Below, piece by piece: positions 17,028-27,290 of a stretch of DNA of 64,000 nucleotides. The stretch lies in NCBI RefSeq assembly GCF_003332885.2, contig NZ_QOWJ01000014.1:1-64000 (forward strand). Direction: 5' to 3'. The position numbers were made by a program, and so were the translations under genes. The notes beneath the pieces are model-generated. The model worked only from the letters and a program-made list of their open reading frames with translations. It did no database searches and had not been told where the DNA came from. This DNA is from Paracnuella aquatica. GTDB taxonomy: Bacteria > Bacteroidota > Bacteroidia > Chitinophagales > Chitinophagaceae. The stretch's first letter is position 1. Each line of letters opens with the position of its first letter.

Positions 17028-19382
17028 ATGGTATCCGACAACAAAATGGCCCAGGAAAAAGAACGACTTGAAACAGCGCTGGAAGCAGCGGGTGTAGGCA
17101 CATGGGATTTTGATATTCAAAATAACCTGCTGCTTTGGTCGCCGCAATGCTACCGGTTGTTCGGCATTACCCAGCCTTTCCCTGTTGATTACAATAACTT
17201 CTTGACAGGCCTGCACCCCGATGACCGCGAGGGCACCCACCAATTGATCCAAGCGGCTTTTGCCGGGGAAAATGATGGCGTTTTTTCGGCCGAGTTCCGC
17301 ACCATCGGCTTTGAAGATGGGCTGCTCCGCTGGATTCGGTCAACAGGCAAAGCATATTTTAATGATTTTGGCCAGGCCTCCAGGTTTATCGGCACTGTGG
17401 TGGACATAACCAAACAAAAAGAAGCAGAACTAAAACTACAGGAAAGCGAAGAAGGTTTTCGCTCAATGGCCGATCATGCGCCGGTGATGATTTGGGTGAC
17501 CGATCCCAACGGACAATGCACATACCTCAACCGGCGCTGGCTGCAGGCCACCGGCCAAACATTGGCCGAAGGCCAGGGCATTGGCTGGACCGCCGCGCTG
17601 CACCCCGATGACCGGCAAATGGCAATTGAGCATTTTTTGGCAGCCAACGAGGTGCAAACCGGTTTTAGCATGGAATACCGCCTACGCTATGCCAACGGCA
17701 GCTACCGCTGGATGCTTGACAAAGCCATGCCGCGGTTCGATGGAGCTGGTGCATTTCTGGGCTACATTGGTTCGGTGCTGGATATAGAGGAACGCAAAGC
17801 CATAGAGGACGAACTGGAACTGAGCAACGCATTGTTCGAAGCACAAAATGAAGGTTCGCCGCTGGGCATTTTGGGCATCGATACCAACAGAGAAATCTAT
17901 TACCTCAATGAACGCTACGCGGAGATCTTTGGTTTTTCTAAAGAAGCCATCAGGACGATAACCCGCAGCGAATTGTTGGAACGATTTAAAAAAACCATCC
18001 GCAACTACGATAGGTTTTTAGAACGCATTGAATTTTTATATGCGAACCCACAAACCGGCAGCCGGGATGAAATTGAATTGACGGATGGCCGCATCATTGA
18101 ACGATATGGCTATCCCATTCGCAATAAAGACGGGAATTACCTGGGCTGGACCTGGCAGTTCCGCGACATCACCGCTCAATTGAAAGCAGAAGAAACGCTG
18201 CAACTAAAGAACGTTGAACTGGAGCAACTGATCCAGGAATTCAAGTTCGTAACCGATTTTATGCCGCAAATGGTTTGGGCCGCACAGCCCAACGGCGCCG
18301 TTGATTTTTTTAACCAGCAGTGGTACGATTACACCGGGTTATCGTTTGAGCAAACGAAAGCATCGGGTTGGACCACCATTGTACACCCCGATGATGCAGC
18401 CCGCACCTGGCACACTTGGAATAACGCGGTAACAAACGGTGAGGTGTATGAAATTGAGTACCGCCTACGCCGATACGATGGCGTGTTTCTTTGGTTTTTG
18501 GCCCGGGCAGTGCCCATGCGGGATGGTGAAGGCAACATCACTAAATGGTTTGGCACCTGCACCAACATTAATGATCAAAAACATGCGGCAGATTTGCTGG
18601 AACAAAAAGTAGCGGAACGCACTTTTGAATTGCAGGAAGTAAACCGCAACCTTGCCTGGTCGAACAGCGAGCTGGAGCAGTTTGCTTATGTAGCATCGCA
18701 CGACCTGCAAGAGCCGCTGCGCAAAATCCGAACTTTTACCGGCATGCTGGAGTCGGAACTAAAGCAGCGAGAACCGAAACGGGTAACGCATTTTATCGAT
18801 CGCATTTGGCAGTCTTCATCGCGGATGCAGGAACTGATCAAAGACCTGCTCGATTTTTCACGTTTGGGCCGTACGCAACAAGCACAGTTTGCACCAGTGA
18901 ACCTGAATGAAATTTTGCAGCAGGTATCTGAAGACTTGGAATTGCTGATTAATCAAAAAGCTGCCCGCATTGAATGGCAACCGATGCCCGACGTGCAGGC
19001 AAGTGCTTTGCAAATGAGCCAGCTTTTTTATAACCTGCTGAGCAACGCATTGAAGTTTTCGAAAGAAGGCGTTGCACCATTTGTACAAGTGGCCAGCACA
19101 CCGGCCGATAAGACACTTGTTGCAGAACACGGACTGGCGCACCACGAAATGCCGTTGTACTATATAACGGTTACGGACAACGGCATTGGCTTTAAGCCCG
19201 AGTACGCCGACCAGATCTTTACCATTTTTCAGCGGCTCCACTCCCGCTCTTCTTACGAAGGGACGGGCATTGGATTGGCGCTGTGCAAAAAAGTAGTGCT
19301 CAACCACCACGGCGCCATTTGGGCTACTTCCGAGCCGGGTGTTGGTGCAACGTTTCATTTGTTATTGCCGGAAGGAGGCTGA
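17028..19382 (+). CDS. Multi-PAS sensor histidine kinase (four PAS domains)
   Basis: 784 residues, no membrane segment, so a cytoplasmic sensor. Four PAS domains are visible near residues 15-130, 145-260, 275-390 and 405-520; their WSPQCYRLFGI, TYLNRRWLQATGQ, YYLNERYAEIFGF and FFNQQWYDYTG segments are alike. A coiled coil (EQKVAERTFELQEVNRNL) leads to the HisKA domain with the phosphoacceptor in VASHDLQEPLRK (H558). The ATPase domain has LFYNLLSNALKFS, TDNGIGF and YEGTGIGLALCKK boxes, all intact. No response regulator is next to it (orphan). A second start (residue 7) is possible. Confidence 0.93.
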   Translation: MVSDNKMAQEKERLETALEAAGVGTWDFDIQNNLLLWSPQCYRLFGITQPFPVDYNNFLTGLHPDDREGTHQLIQAAFAGENDGVFSAEFRTIGFEDGLLRWIRSTGKAYFNDFGQASRFIGTVVDITKQKEAELKLQESEEGFRSMADHAPVMIWVTDPNGQCTYLNRRWLQATGQTLAEGQGIGWTAALHPDDRQMAIEHFLAANEVQTGFSMEYRLRYANGSYRWMLDKAMPRFDGAGAFLGYIGSVLDIEERKAIEDELELSNALFEAQNEGSPLGILGIDTNREIYYLNERYAEIFGFSKEAIRTITRSELLERFKKTIRNYDRFLERIEFLYANPQTGSRDEIELTDGRIIERYGYPIRNKDGNYLGWTWQFRDITAQLKAEETLQLKNVELEQLIQEFKFVTDFMPQMVWAAQPNGAVDFFNQQWYDYTGLSFEQTKASGWTTIVHPDDAARTWHTWNNAVTNGEVYEIEYRLRRYDGVFLWFLARAVPMRDGEGNITKWFGTCTNINDQKHAADLLEQKVAERTFELQEVNRNLAWSNSELEQFAYVASHDLQEPLRKIRTFTGMLESELKQREPKRVTHFIDRIWQSSSRMQELIKDLLDFSRLGRTQQAQFAPVNLNEILQQVSEDLELLINQKAARIEWQPMPDVQASALQMSQLFYNLLSNALKFSKEGVAPFVQVASTPADKTLVAEHGLAHHEMPLYYITVTDNGIGFKPEYADQIFTIFQRLHSRSSYEGTGIGLALCKKVVLNHHGAIWATSEPGVGATFHLLLPEGG

Positions 19383-19532
19383 GGAGTCGGAAGTCGGCGG
19401 TCAGAAGTCCGACGACCAAGGTTTCCAAAAAAGAAAAGTCCTACAGGGCCGGGAAAAGTAATCTCCGAACCTGTAGGACTTTTTAATTTTAAATAAACCA
19501 TCTTCGGACTTCCATCCTCCGACTTTCCCGAC
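19379..19532. repeat. Short-word inverted repeat (word GAAGTCCGA), locus 1
   Basis: Left side (about 19379-19422) repeats AGTCGG / GAAGTCCGA words; right side (about 19498-19532) carries the reverse complement TCGGACTTC / TCCGACTTTC. The two sides enclose the terminator at 19434-19485. The same word appears at 29327-29415 and 60178-60277. Confidence 0.7.
19434..19485. terminator. Bidirectional terminator between kinase gene and lysA
   Basis: AAAAGTCCTACAGG pairs with CCTGTAGGACTTTT across a 22-base loop that contains a GGCCGGG stretch. T-runs occur on both strands, which suits the convergent genes on either side. Confidence 0.8.
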
Positions 19533-19534
19533 TC

Positions 19535-20749
19535 CTACAACACCTCCACCTGGTTCCGCAGCAAATCCTCAAATTCTTCGCGTTTGCGGATCAGCAGTGC
19601 TTCGCCATCTTTCACCAGCACTTCGGCGGGTTTCAGTCTTGAATTGAAGTTCGACGACATTTCAAAGCCATAAGCGCCGGCGTTGTAAAATACCAACAGA
19701 TCGCCTTCCCGAACCTCGGGCAGCGTACGGTCCCACGCAAACGTATCGGTTTCGCAAATATGACCTACAACGGTATAAATGCGGGGTGCACCAAATGGGT
19801 TGGATATATTTTCGATGCGGTGATAAGCCTCGTAAAACATGGGACGAATGAGGTGGTTAAAACCACTGTTGACCCCCACAAATACAGTAGCAGTAGTTTG
19901 TTTTACCACGTTTGCTTTTACAATAAAATAACCGCTTTCACTTACCATGTATTTGCCCGGCTCAAACCACACTTCCAGTTCTTTGCCGTGCTCTTTCGCG
20001 TATTGCTCAAAAGCATCCCGCACTTTAGCGCCCAGCGCCTGCACATCGGTGCGTACGTCATCTTCAAAATAAGGCACTTTAAAACCGCTGCCCAGGTCGA
20101 TGAATTCCAGCTCGGGGAAATGTGCGGCCACATCAAACATGATCTCAAGTCCGGCAATAAACACATTGATGTCCTTGATATCGGAGCCGGTGTGCATGTG
20201 GATGCCTTTTACCTGCAGCCCGGTGGTTTTTACAATGCGTTCAATATGGCGCAACTGGTGAATGGAAATACCAAACTTGCTGTCGATATGACCGGTGGAA
20301 ATTTTATAATTACCACCACCCATGATGTGTGGGTTGAAGCGAATGCAAATAGGATATGAACCACCGTACTTTGCACCAAAATGCTCGAGGATCGAGATGT
20401 TATCGATGTTCAGGTTTACGCCCAGGTCCTTGCCCGCTTCGATCTCGGTAAAGTCAACACAATTGGGGGTAAACAAAATGCGGTCGGGGCTAAAACCTGC
20501 GTGCAGCGCCAGTTTCACCTCGTTTATGCTTACACAGTCGATGTTGGCACCAAGCGATTGTATGTATTTTAAAACGTTGATATTGGTCAGTGCCTTGCAG
20601 GCATAAAAAAAGCGGGCTTTGGTGCCGTCAAACGCTTTTTGCAGGCCCTCGTATTGCTCCTTTATTTTTTCGGCGTGGTAAACGTAAAGCGGCGTGCCAA
20701 AGCGGTTTGCTAATTCAACCAGTTGGGTGTGTGTCAGGCTTTGCGACAT
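19535..20749 (-). CDS. lysA: Diaminopimelate decarboxylase
   Basis: 404 residues. PLP enzyme making lysine from meso-diaminopimelate, the last step of lysine synthesis. The PLP lysine is in FFYACKALTN near residue 52. Other family segments: SINEVKLALHAGF near residue 77, FKVPYFEDD, IHMHTGSDI near residue 190, and VGHICETDTFAWDR with GAYGFEMSSNFNSR at the C-terminus. It follows scpB by 51 bases on the same strand and ends next to a bidirectional terminator. Confidence 0.96.
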   Translation of the reverse strand: MSQSLTHTQLVELANRFGTPLYVYHAEKIKEQYEGLQKAFDGTKARFFYACKALTNINVLKYIQSLGANIDCVSINEVKLALHAGFSPDRILFTPNCVDFTEIEAGKDLGVNLNIDNISILEHFGAKYGGSYPICIRFNPHIMGGGNYKISTGHIDSKFGISIHQLRHIERIVKTTGLQVKGIHMHTGSDIKDINVFIAGLEIMFDVAAHFPELEFIDLGSGFKVPYFEDDVRTDVQALGAKVRDAFEQYAKEHGKELEVWFEPGKYMVSESGYFIVKANVVKQTTATVFVGVNSGFNHLIRPMFYEAYHRIENISNPFGAPRIYTVVGHICETDTFAWDRTLPEVREGDLLVFYNAGAYGFEMSSNFNSRLKPAEVLVKDGEALLIRKREEFEDLLRNQVEVL

Positions 20750-20800
20750 ATTGTGTTAACCGCATTAGGCGGTGCATTTTTTAATCAATGATAGCTGTAA

Positions 20801-21607
20801 TTAATTAGCGTCTTCACCATCCTTCGGCGATTCATCTTCATCTGTTCGTTCAACCGGTCCGCGTTCTTCTGTTTCCTTATCGGCATGCAGGTCGGCGTCG
20901 TCGGTGCCGGGCGTTTCAACGGGGTAACCATTTACAAACAACCTTGCGCCTTCCACAGGCGTATCCTCCAGACGGGCAATCAATTCACCTTCATCCGACA
21001 CGGCCAATTCTTCACCGGTTTCAACGGCCACACCATTCACTGTTGTCGGTTCTACAATATCCTGCAGCACTTCCCTGATCTTGGGTAGATCGGCAGTGGT
21101 ATTCAAACCAAAATAATCCATGAAGGTTTTGGAAGTAGCATACACCAACGGATGGCCCACTGCATTTTCATTGCGGCCGGCAATCACGATCAGTTCTTTC
21201 TCCAATAATTTCTGGATGGTGTAATCGGCGCTTACGCCACGGATCAATTCAATCTCACCTTTTGTGATGGGCTGTTTATATGCAATGATGGCCAGCGTTT
21301 CCAAAGCCGCCGGCGACAAGCGTTTCAGGTATTTTTCACCATTGAGCTGCGCAATGGTTTTATGAAAATCTTTCTTGGTCAAAAACTGCCAGCCGCCGCC
21401 GCTTTGCCGGATGGAGAACGGGTAAAACTCGGAATCATATTTTTCCGAAATACCTGCCAACGCGGTATCAACCTGTTCTTCGGTGATCTTGTCTTCCATA
21501 AAACCAAAAGCGCCGTTGATCAGCTCTGTTATTTCGGTGCCGGACAGCGGTTTATCTGAAGCAAAGATCAGGGCCTCAATATGCGGAATAAGGTTGGACA
21601 GTTCCAT
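20801..21607 (-). CDS. scpB: Segregation and condensation protein B
   Basis: 268 residues. Two winged-helix domains: IEALIFASDKPLS at residues 10-22, and the second with LSPAALETLAIIAYKQPITKGEI... near residue 97 followed by IRGVSADYTIQKLLEKELI. Works with ScpA and SMC in chromosome condensation. The C-terminal ~80 residues are a long acidic tail (DEDESPKDGED at the end), longer than in many homologues. ScpA is not in the window. Upstream of lysA in the same direction. Confidence 0.94.
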   Translation of the reverse strand: MELSNLIPHIEALIFASDKPLSGTEITELINGAFGFMEDKITEEQVDTALAGISEKYDSEFYPFSIRQSGGGWQFLTKKDFHKTIAQLNGEKYLKRLSPAALETLAIIAYKQPITKGEIELIRGVSADYTIQKLLEKELIVIAGRNENAVGHPLVYATSKTFMDYFGLNTTADLPKIREVLQDIVEPTTVNGVAVETGEELAVSDEGELIARLEDTPVEGARLFVNGYPVETPGTDDADLHADKETEERGPVERTDEDESPKDGEDAN

Positions 21608-21740
21608 CTATGAATTTGAAAATTTAGGGATCTGAAAATTTGAAAATGCCGAACATTAAAATGTGCAAATAAAACAATTGCAGTTACCGCACCGGGCCCG
21701 TTCATTGTTTCATTTGCACATCTTGAAATTTTCAAATGAT
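21608..21740. repeat. Short-word inverted repeat (word AATTTGAAAA)
   Basis: Between scpB and atpG. The left side repeats GAATTTGAAAATTTAGGGATC and ATCTGAAAATTTGAAAAT and then ATGTGCAAAT (21660-21669). The right side has ATTTGCACAT (21712-21721) followed by CTTGAAATTTTCAAATGATC. Same design as the GAAGTCCGA loci but with a different word. Confidence 0.6.
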
Positions 21741-21743
21741 CCC

Positions 21744-22628
21744 CTACCCTTGCAGCGCCGCGGCACCGCTTACAATCTCGGTAAGCTCGGTGGTGATGGC
21801 AGCCTGGCGGGCACGGTTGTAAGATATTTTTAGCGAACGCAGCAGCTCGTTGGCGTTTTCCGAAGCCTTGTCCATCGCCGTCATGCGGGCACCATGCTCC
21901 GATGCGTTGGCATCGAGCACCGCCTTGTACAACTGCGTGTTCAGGATCTTGGGCATCAATTCTGCAATCAGTTCTTCTTTATTGGGGTCGAAAATAAATT
22001 CGCTGGCTGCAGCCTGTCCTTCGGTGCGCTGCACTTTTGGAATAGGCAGGAAACGCTCCGCTACAAAACGCTGTGTAGCGGCGTTTTTAAACTCGCTGTA
22101 TACAATTTCCACCACGTCAAATTCCTTCCGCTCAAACGCTTTCATTGCAGCCTGCGCCGCCTTTTGCACGTTCTCGAAATTCAGTTGCAGGAAAATATCG
22201 CGGTAGGTTTCGGTAACCCGGGCATTTGCTTTTGCAAAATGCTCGTACCCTTTTTTACCAATGGCCCAAATTTCCACGTTGCCTTTGGCAGCCTGCGCGG
22301 CATATTGCTCCCGCATCATCTGCCGGGCAGTTTTAATCACGTTGGCGTTGTAAGCGCCGGCCAGTCCGCGGTCGGAGGTAATTACCAGCAACAACACCCG
22401 CTCAATTGGGCGCTCTGCTGCCAGTGCCATAGTGCCTTCGCCTTCGCTGCTGCTCACAATGTTGCTCAGCATTTCCTGCAGTTTGCGGGCATAGGGGCGC
22501 ATTTGTACAATGGCATCCTGGGCACGGCGCAGTTTGGCTGCACTCACCATTTTCATTGCCTTGGTAATCTGCTGGGTGCTTTGCACCGATTTAATCCTGT
22601 TGCGTACTTCTTTTAACTGACCAGCCAT
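21744..22628 (-). CDS. atpG: F1Fo ATP synthase gamma subunit
   Basis: 294 residues. The central shaft of F1. The N-terminal helix MAGQLKEVRNRIKSVQSTQQITKAMKMV pattern and VSAAKLRRAQ are typical. ITSDRGLAGAYNANV lies near residue 85, and the C-terminal helix carries ASENANELLRSLKISYNRARQA with ITTELTEIVSGA. It stands alone: the genes for the alpha, beta and other subunits are not adjacent. Confidence 0.96.
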   Translation of the reverse strand: MAGQLKEVRNRIKSVQSTQQITKAMKMVSAAKLRRAQDAIVQMRPYARKLQEMLSNIVSSSEGEGTMALAAERPIERVLLLVITSDRGLAGAYNANVIKTARQMMREQYAAQAAKGNVEIWAIGKKGYEHFAKANARVTETYRDIFLQLNFENVQKAAQAAMKAFERKEFDVVEIVYSEFKNAATQRFVAERFLPIPKVQRTEGQAAASEFIFDPNKEELIAELMPKILNTQLYKAVLDANASEHGARMTAMDKASENANELLRSLKISYNRARQAAITTELTEIVSGAAALQG

Positions 22629-22919
22629 GGGTGGTTTGTAGTTTTATTTTTGGAAGTTGGAGCGCTTGTGGCGGCTCCGTTCCCGGCGCCCTTAATTTCA
22701 TTGGTGAAAAACTACCTTCGGTAAAGCCGTAAGAATAGTCTAATCAAGCCCGAAAATGACCGGCCCCGGTATTTGGTGCGCAAAGGTACGGGTACAAAGG
22801 GAAACTTCCATATTGCAGCACGGGCAGAAATAGGGTGTGGATAATTGTTTAACGTGGCGGCTTTTACTATTTCCGGAACGGTTGTCAGCGGCAATAAAGA
22901 AGTTGTGACCGGATAACGA

Positions 22920-23603
22920 TCATTTACGCAATGTTACAATCCGGCTGAGGCCGTAAGTGATCAGTATTTCGCCACCCAAATTGCTTTTTAGCGGCCGCTC
23001 CTCTTCAGCGGTCAGGTGCATCACTATGGGGCCTGCGGCCAAATTTTCCCAAAGCTTTGCCGGCAGCTCCAGCTTTCCATTGCGCACCTGCAGCAACTCG
23101 TTTATGCCAACGCCTTCAGCCGATGTATCGGTGAGCACTACCCGTACCGAACTGCCATTGGACAAGCCATTTAGGGGCAATTCGTGATCGCCAACCGACA
23201 AAACTGCAGGCAGTTCGGCGCCGATTGTAAAAGGCTGAAAATTAAATTCGTCGGCGAAGTCGTCCCCTTCCAGGTCGGTAAAAAGGATGGTATGTTTCCC
23301 TGCAAACTGCGCCACTGGCGCCTGGTATTCGTAAAACGCACCTACCACGCCGGCGCTGTCGGGCTGCAGTTGCTGTCCATCTATTTGCACAGCGGCGGGC
23401 GGCTGCAGCAGCATCGTTTGGGCCATCCGTTCATTGGTGTAAAACTGGAGCATGCAGGTGGCCGCGCTGTCGCCCTCTTCGGCCCACACCTTGTACTGGG
23501 CCCATACACCGGCCGGCTTTTTACCCGGCGCCTGTTTGCCCGGCTCGTTGGAACAGGAAAAAACTACAAGCAGCAGCGCCGCGCAAAACCATTTTTTCAA
23601 CAT
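22920..23603 (-). CDS. Lipoprotein of unknown function
   Basis: 227 residues from the ATG at 23603; an earlier start at 23666 would put charged and polar residues before the signal peptide. Lipobox LLLVVFSCSNEPG, cysteine near residue 16. The rest is beta-rich with no recognised domain; strands such as AVQIDGQQLQPDSAG and HTILFTDLEGDDF suggest an immunoglobulin-like fold, but this is only impression. It stands between atpG and the divergent secA. Confidence 0.7.
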   Translation of the reverse strand: MLKKWFCAALLLVVFSCSNEPGKQAPGKKPAGVWAQYKVWAEEGDSAATCMLQFYTNERMAQTMLLQPPAAVQIDGQQLQPDSAGVVGAFYEYQAPVAQFAGKHTILFTDLEGDDFADEFNFQPFTIGAELPAVLSVGDHELPLNGLSNGSSVRVVLTDTSAEGVGINELLQVRNGKLELPAKLWENLAAGPIVMHLTAEEERPLKSNLGGEILITYGLSRIVTLRK

Positions 23604-23719
23604 ATCGTAACTCCAAAAATTTAAGTTCACATTCCACATTGCTGTTAAACAAACACAAAAGGCCATGCCAGCAGGTTTTTCTTCAACGCCCTCCTGCGTA
23701 AGGGCTCCTGAAATACCGT

Positions 23720-23727
23720 TATCTTTG
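23720..23727 (+). promoter_or_regulatory. Probable -7 box of secA
   Basis: TATCTTTG matches the Bacteroidota -7 consensus 79 bases upstream of the secA ATG. The -33 region has no clean TTTG, so the assignment rests on one box. Confidence 0.4.
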
Positions 23728-23805
23728 GCACCCTGTCAAAATGGCCCGAATAAAATTTCTGCCCCATTTTTGCCAAGTACAACTTCTCAACGACAATAGT
23801 ATATT

Positions 23806-26800
23806 ATGGGTTTTTTTTCCAAGTTATTTGGCGGCTCAAAATCGGAGCGTGATGTAAAAACCATCACACCGCTGGTTGCCAAAATCAACCAAAATTTCTC
23901 GCAGTACCAATCGCTTTCCAACGACGAGCTTCGCAATAAAACAGTGCAGTTTCGCCAGCGCATAGCGGAGCACCTCAAAGGTGTTGAATCCGAAATTGCC
24001 GCGGCCAACCAACGGGCCGAAGAGCTGCCGTTCAATGACCTGGTGGGCAAAGATGCCATTTATCAGGAAGTGGACCGCCTGAAAAAAGACCGCGACCAAA
24101 AGATTGAAGAGGCACTGAAAGACCTGTTGCCCGAAGCTTTTGCCGTAGTAAAAGAAACCGCCCGCCGTTTTAAAGAAAATACTGAAGTAACAGCCACCGC
24201 CACCGAGCTGGACCGCGAACTGGCGGCCAACGGCAAAGGACATATCCGCATTGAAGGCGACCAGGCCATTTACCAAAATTCGTGGTCGGCTGCCGGCGGC
24301 ACCGTTACCTGGAACATGGTACACTACGATGTACAGCTTATTGGTGGTATCGTGTTGCACCAGGGCAAAATCTCGGAAATGGCCACTGGTGAAGGTAAAA
24401 CGCTGGTATCTACCCTGCCCGCTTACCTCAATGCACTTGCCGGTGAAGGCGTGCACATTGTAACCGTGAACGACTACCTGGCCCGCCGGGACAGCGAGTG
24501 GAACGGTCCCATTTTCGAATGGTTAGGTCTGCGTGTTGATTGCATCGACAAGCACCAGCCCAACTCCGAAATGCGCCGCCGCGCCTACATGGCCGATATC
24601 ACTTACGGCACCAACAACGAATTTGGTTTCGACTACCTGCGCGATAACATGGTGCACACACCCGAGGAAATGGTGCAACGCAAACACCATTTTGCGATGG
24701 TGGATGAAGTGGACTCCGTGCTGATCGACGATGCCCGTACGCCCCTGATCATTTCGGGCCCGGTGCCGCGTGGCGACGACCAGCAGTACCAAACGCTGCG
24801 TCCCCGCGTACAAGCTTTAGTGGAAGGACAGGAGCGCCTGGTGCGTGGCTTTTTAAACGAAGCCAAACGCCTGATCGCTGCTGGGGACGATGATCCCAAA
24901 ACGGGCGGACTGATGCTGTACCGTGCTTACCGCGGGCTCCCCAAGTATGGACCGCTCATTAAGTTCTTGAGTGAGCCGGGCATGCGGGTAAAATTGCAAA
25001 AAGCAGAAAACTATTATATCGCCGACCAGCAGCGCAACATGCACATCGTGGATGAAGAACTGCTGTTTCATATCGATGAAAAAAACAAGTCGGTTGACCT
25101 GACCGACAAGGGTATTCAAACCATTACCCGTGCCGGCGAAGACCCCGAGTTTTTTGTACTGCCGGATATTTCGGTAAAACTCGGTGAGATTGATGAAGCG
25201 CAGGTACCTGCCGAAGAAAAGCTGGCGCAAAAAGAAGCCATCATTAACGATTACTCCACCAAAGCCGACCGCATCCATTCGGTGCAGCAATTGCTGAAAG
25301 CTTATTCCCTTTTTGAAAAAGACGTGGAATACGTGGTAATTGAAGGCGCGGTGAAAATTGTAGACGAACAAACCGGCCGGATTATGGAAGGCCGCCGCTA
25401 CTCGGACGGTTTGCACCAGGCCATTGAAGCAAAGGAAAATGTACGGATTGAAGCGGCTACGCAAACGTATGCTACTGTTACGCTGCAGAACTTTTTCCGG
25501 ATGTACCACAAACTGGCCGGTATGACCGGTACTGCCGAAACCGAAGCAGGTGAATTGTGGAGCATTTACAAACTGGATGTGGTAACGATTCCTACCAACA
25601 TCCCGGTGGTGCGTAAAGACTCGCAGGATTTAGTTTATAAAACCAAACGCGAAAAATACCGTGCGGTGATTGACGAAGTGGAGGCGCTGCGCAATGCAGG
25701 CCGCCCTGTGCTGGTGGGTACCACGTCGGTGGAAGTAAGTGAATTATTGAGCCGTGCCTTGCAGGTTAAGAAAATTCCGCACAACGTACTCAACGCCAAG
25801 CAGCACTCCCGTGAAGCACAGATTGTAGCCGAAGCAGGCTTGCCCGGCGCCGTAACCATCGCCACCAACATGGCCGGTCGCGGTACCGACATCAAGCTCG
25901 GACCTGGCGTAAAAGAAGCGGGTGGTTTGGCCATTATTGGTACCGAACGCCACGAAAGCCGCCGCGTTGACCGCCAGTTACGTGGTCGTGCCGGCCGCCA
26001 GGGCGATCCCGGTACTTCGCAGTTCTACGTTTCGCTGGAAGATGACCTGATGCGCATGTTTGGCTCGGAGCGTATTGCCGGCCTCATGGACCGCTTTGGT
26101 TACAAAGAAGGCGAAGTGATCCAGCACAGCATGATCACTAATTCCATTGAACGGGCACAAAAGAAAGTGGAAGAAAACAACTTCGGCATCCGTAAGCGCC
26201 TGTTGGAATACGATGACGTGATGAACAAACAGCGGAACGCCATTTACGAACGCCGCAACCACGCCTTGTTTGGCGACCGCCTGGCGCTGGACATCGACAA
26301 CGCTTTTTCCGTAACTGCGGAAGAACTGGTGAGCATTTACCGCGAACAGGAAGATTTTGAAGGCTTCAAACTGGCTTGCATCATCAACTTTGGCATCGAT
26401 ACACAAATCACCGAAGAGCAGTTCCGCAGAACCGATGCAAATAAACTGTCCGATGCACTGTACAACGAAGCTACCGAGGCTTACCAGGCCCATAAGTTAG
26501 CCGTACAGCAGCAGGCAGTGCCTGTGTTCGATAACATTCGCGCTACGCAGGGTGCCCATATCGAGAACGTGATCGTGCCCTTCAGCGATGGCCGCAAAGG
26601 CATCAATGTGCTGGCACCGTTGGAAAAAACCATCACATCGCGCGGCGAAGAGCTGACCAACGCGATGGAACGCAACATAACGCTGGCCATTATTGATGAA
26701 AAATGGAAAGAGCACCTGCGTGCAATGGACGACCTGAAGCAAAGCGTGCAGACCGCCTACCTGGAGCAGAAAGATCCATTGGTGATCTACAAAATGGAAG

Positions 26801-27138
26801 CCTACAACCTGTTTAAAAACTTAAGCAGCGAGGTAAATAAAGACATCGTTTCGTTTTTGGCGCATGCCAACCTGCCGATGGCCGAGGAAGCACCCGAGCA
26901 GGTTCAGGAAGCGCATGTGGAGCGCACCGATCTAAGCCATCTGCAATCGAATAAAGAGGCAGTTGATGCAATCGGTGATGATTATGCCGCCAACGAAAAA
27001 GACTACTTCGATCCGGATAACGGCACGGCTATCCGGCAGGAGCCGGTTAAGGTTGGACCGAAAACGGGCCGCAATGACCCCTGCCCTTGCGGTAGTGGCA
27101 AAAAGTTCAAGAACTGCCACGGCAGGGATGTAGCTTAA
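23806..27138 (+). CDS. secA: Preprotein translocase ATPase SecA
   Basis: 1110 residues, the long Bacteroidota type. It drives proteins through SecYEG. Walker A MATGEGKT at residues 192-199, VTVNDYLARRD following, the DEAD-like MVDEVDSVLIDDARTP near residue 298, and the second helicase part with TNMAGRGTDIKLG near residue 690 and RQLRGRAGRQGDPG. The C-terminus holds the zinc-binding SEC-C motif DPCPCGSGKKFKNCHG that contacts SecB and ribosomes. A lineage insertion after residue ~340 (rich in R, A, D) lengthens it relative to E. coli. Closed by a terminator at 27184. Confidence 0.98.
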   Translation: MGFFSKLFGGSKSERDVKTITPLVAKINQNFSQYQSLSNDELRNKTVQFRQRIAEHLKGVESEIAAANQRAEELPFNDLVGKDAIYQEVDRLKKDRDQKIEEALKDLLPEAFAVVKETARRFKENTEVTATATELDRELAANGKGHIRIEGDQAIYQNSWSAAGGTVTWNMVHYDVQLIGGIVLHQGKISEMATGEGKTLVSTLPAYLNALAGEGVHIVTVNDYLARRDSEWNGPIFEWLGLRVDCIDKHQPNSEMRRRAYMADITYGTNNEFGFDYLRDNMVHTPEEMVQRKHHFAMVDEVDSVLIDDARTPLIISGPVPRGDDQQYQTLRPRVQALVEGQERLVRGFLNEAKRLIAAGDDDPKTGGLMLYRAYRGLPKYGPLIKFLSEPGMRVKLQKAENYYIADQQRNMHIVDEELLFHIDEKNKSVDLTDKGIQTITRAGEDPEFFVLPDISVKLGEIDEAQVPAEEKLAQKEAIINDYSTKADRIHSVQQLLKAYSLFEKDVEYVVIEGAVKIVDEQTGRIMEGRRYSDGLHQAIEAKENVRIEAATQTYATVTLQNFFRMYHKLAGMTGTAETEAGELWSIYKLDVVTIPTNIPVVRKDSQDLVYKTKREKYRAVIDEVEALRNAGRPVLVGTTSVEVSELLSRALQVKKIPHNVLNAKQHSREAQIVAEAGLPGAVTIATNMAGRGTDIKLGPGVKEAGGLAIIGTERHESRRVDRQLRGRAGRQGDPGTSQFYVSLEDDLMRMFGSERIAGLMDRFGYKEGEVIQHSMITNSIERAQKKVEENNFGIRKRLLEYDDVMNKQRNAIYERRNHALFGDRLALDIDNAFSVTAEELVSIYREQEDFEGFKLACIINFGIDTQITEEQFRRTDANKLSDALYNEATEAYQAHKLAVQQQAVPVFDNIRATQGAHIENVIVPFSDGRKGINVLAPLEKTITSRGEELTNAMERNITLAIIDEKWKEHLRAMDDLKQSVQTAYLEQKDPLVIYKMEAYNLFKNLSSEVNKDIVSFLAHANLPMAEEAPEQVQEAHVERTDLSHLQSNKEAVDAIGDDYAANEKDYFDPDNGTAIRQEPVKVGPKTGRNDPCPCGSGKKFKNCHGRDVA

Positions 27139-27183
27139 TTTGCGGCGAACGTGTTTTTATAAAACAAACTAATATTTACAACA

Positions 27184-27214
27184 AAACCACTGGCTTTCCG
27201 GCCGGTGGTTTTTT
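27184..27214 (+). terminator. Terminator after secA
   Basis: AACCACTGGC, loop TTTC, then the GCCGGTGGTT arm and a T-run. Confidence 0.75.
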
Positions 27215-27290
27215 ATTTCACATGGTAACACAGAAATGAAAATTTTGGAGAAAACCGAATGCGATTAAGTGATCTTTTGCCGTTCAGTGT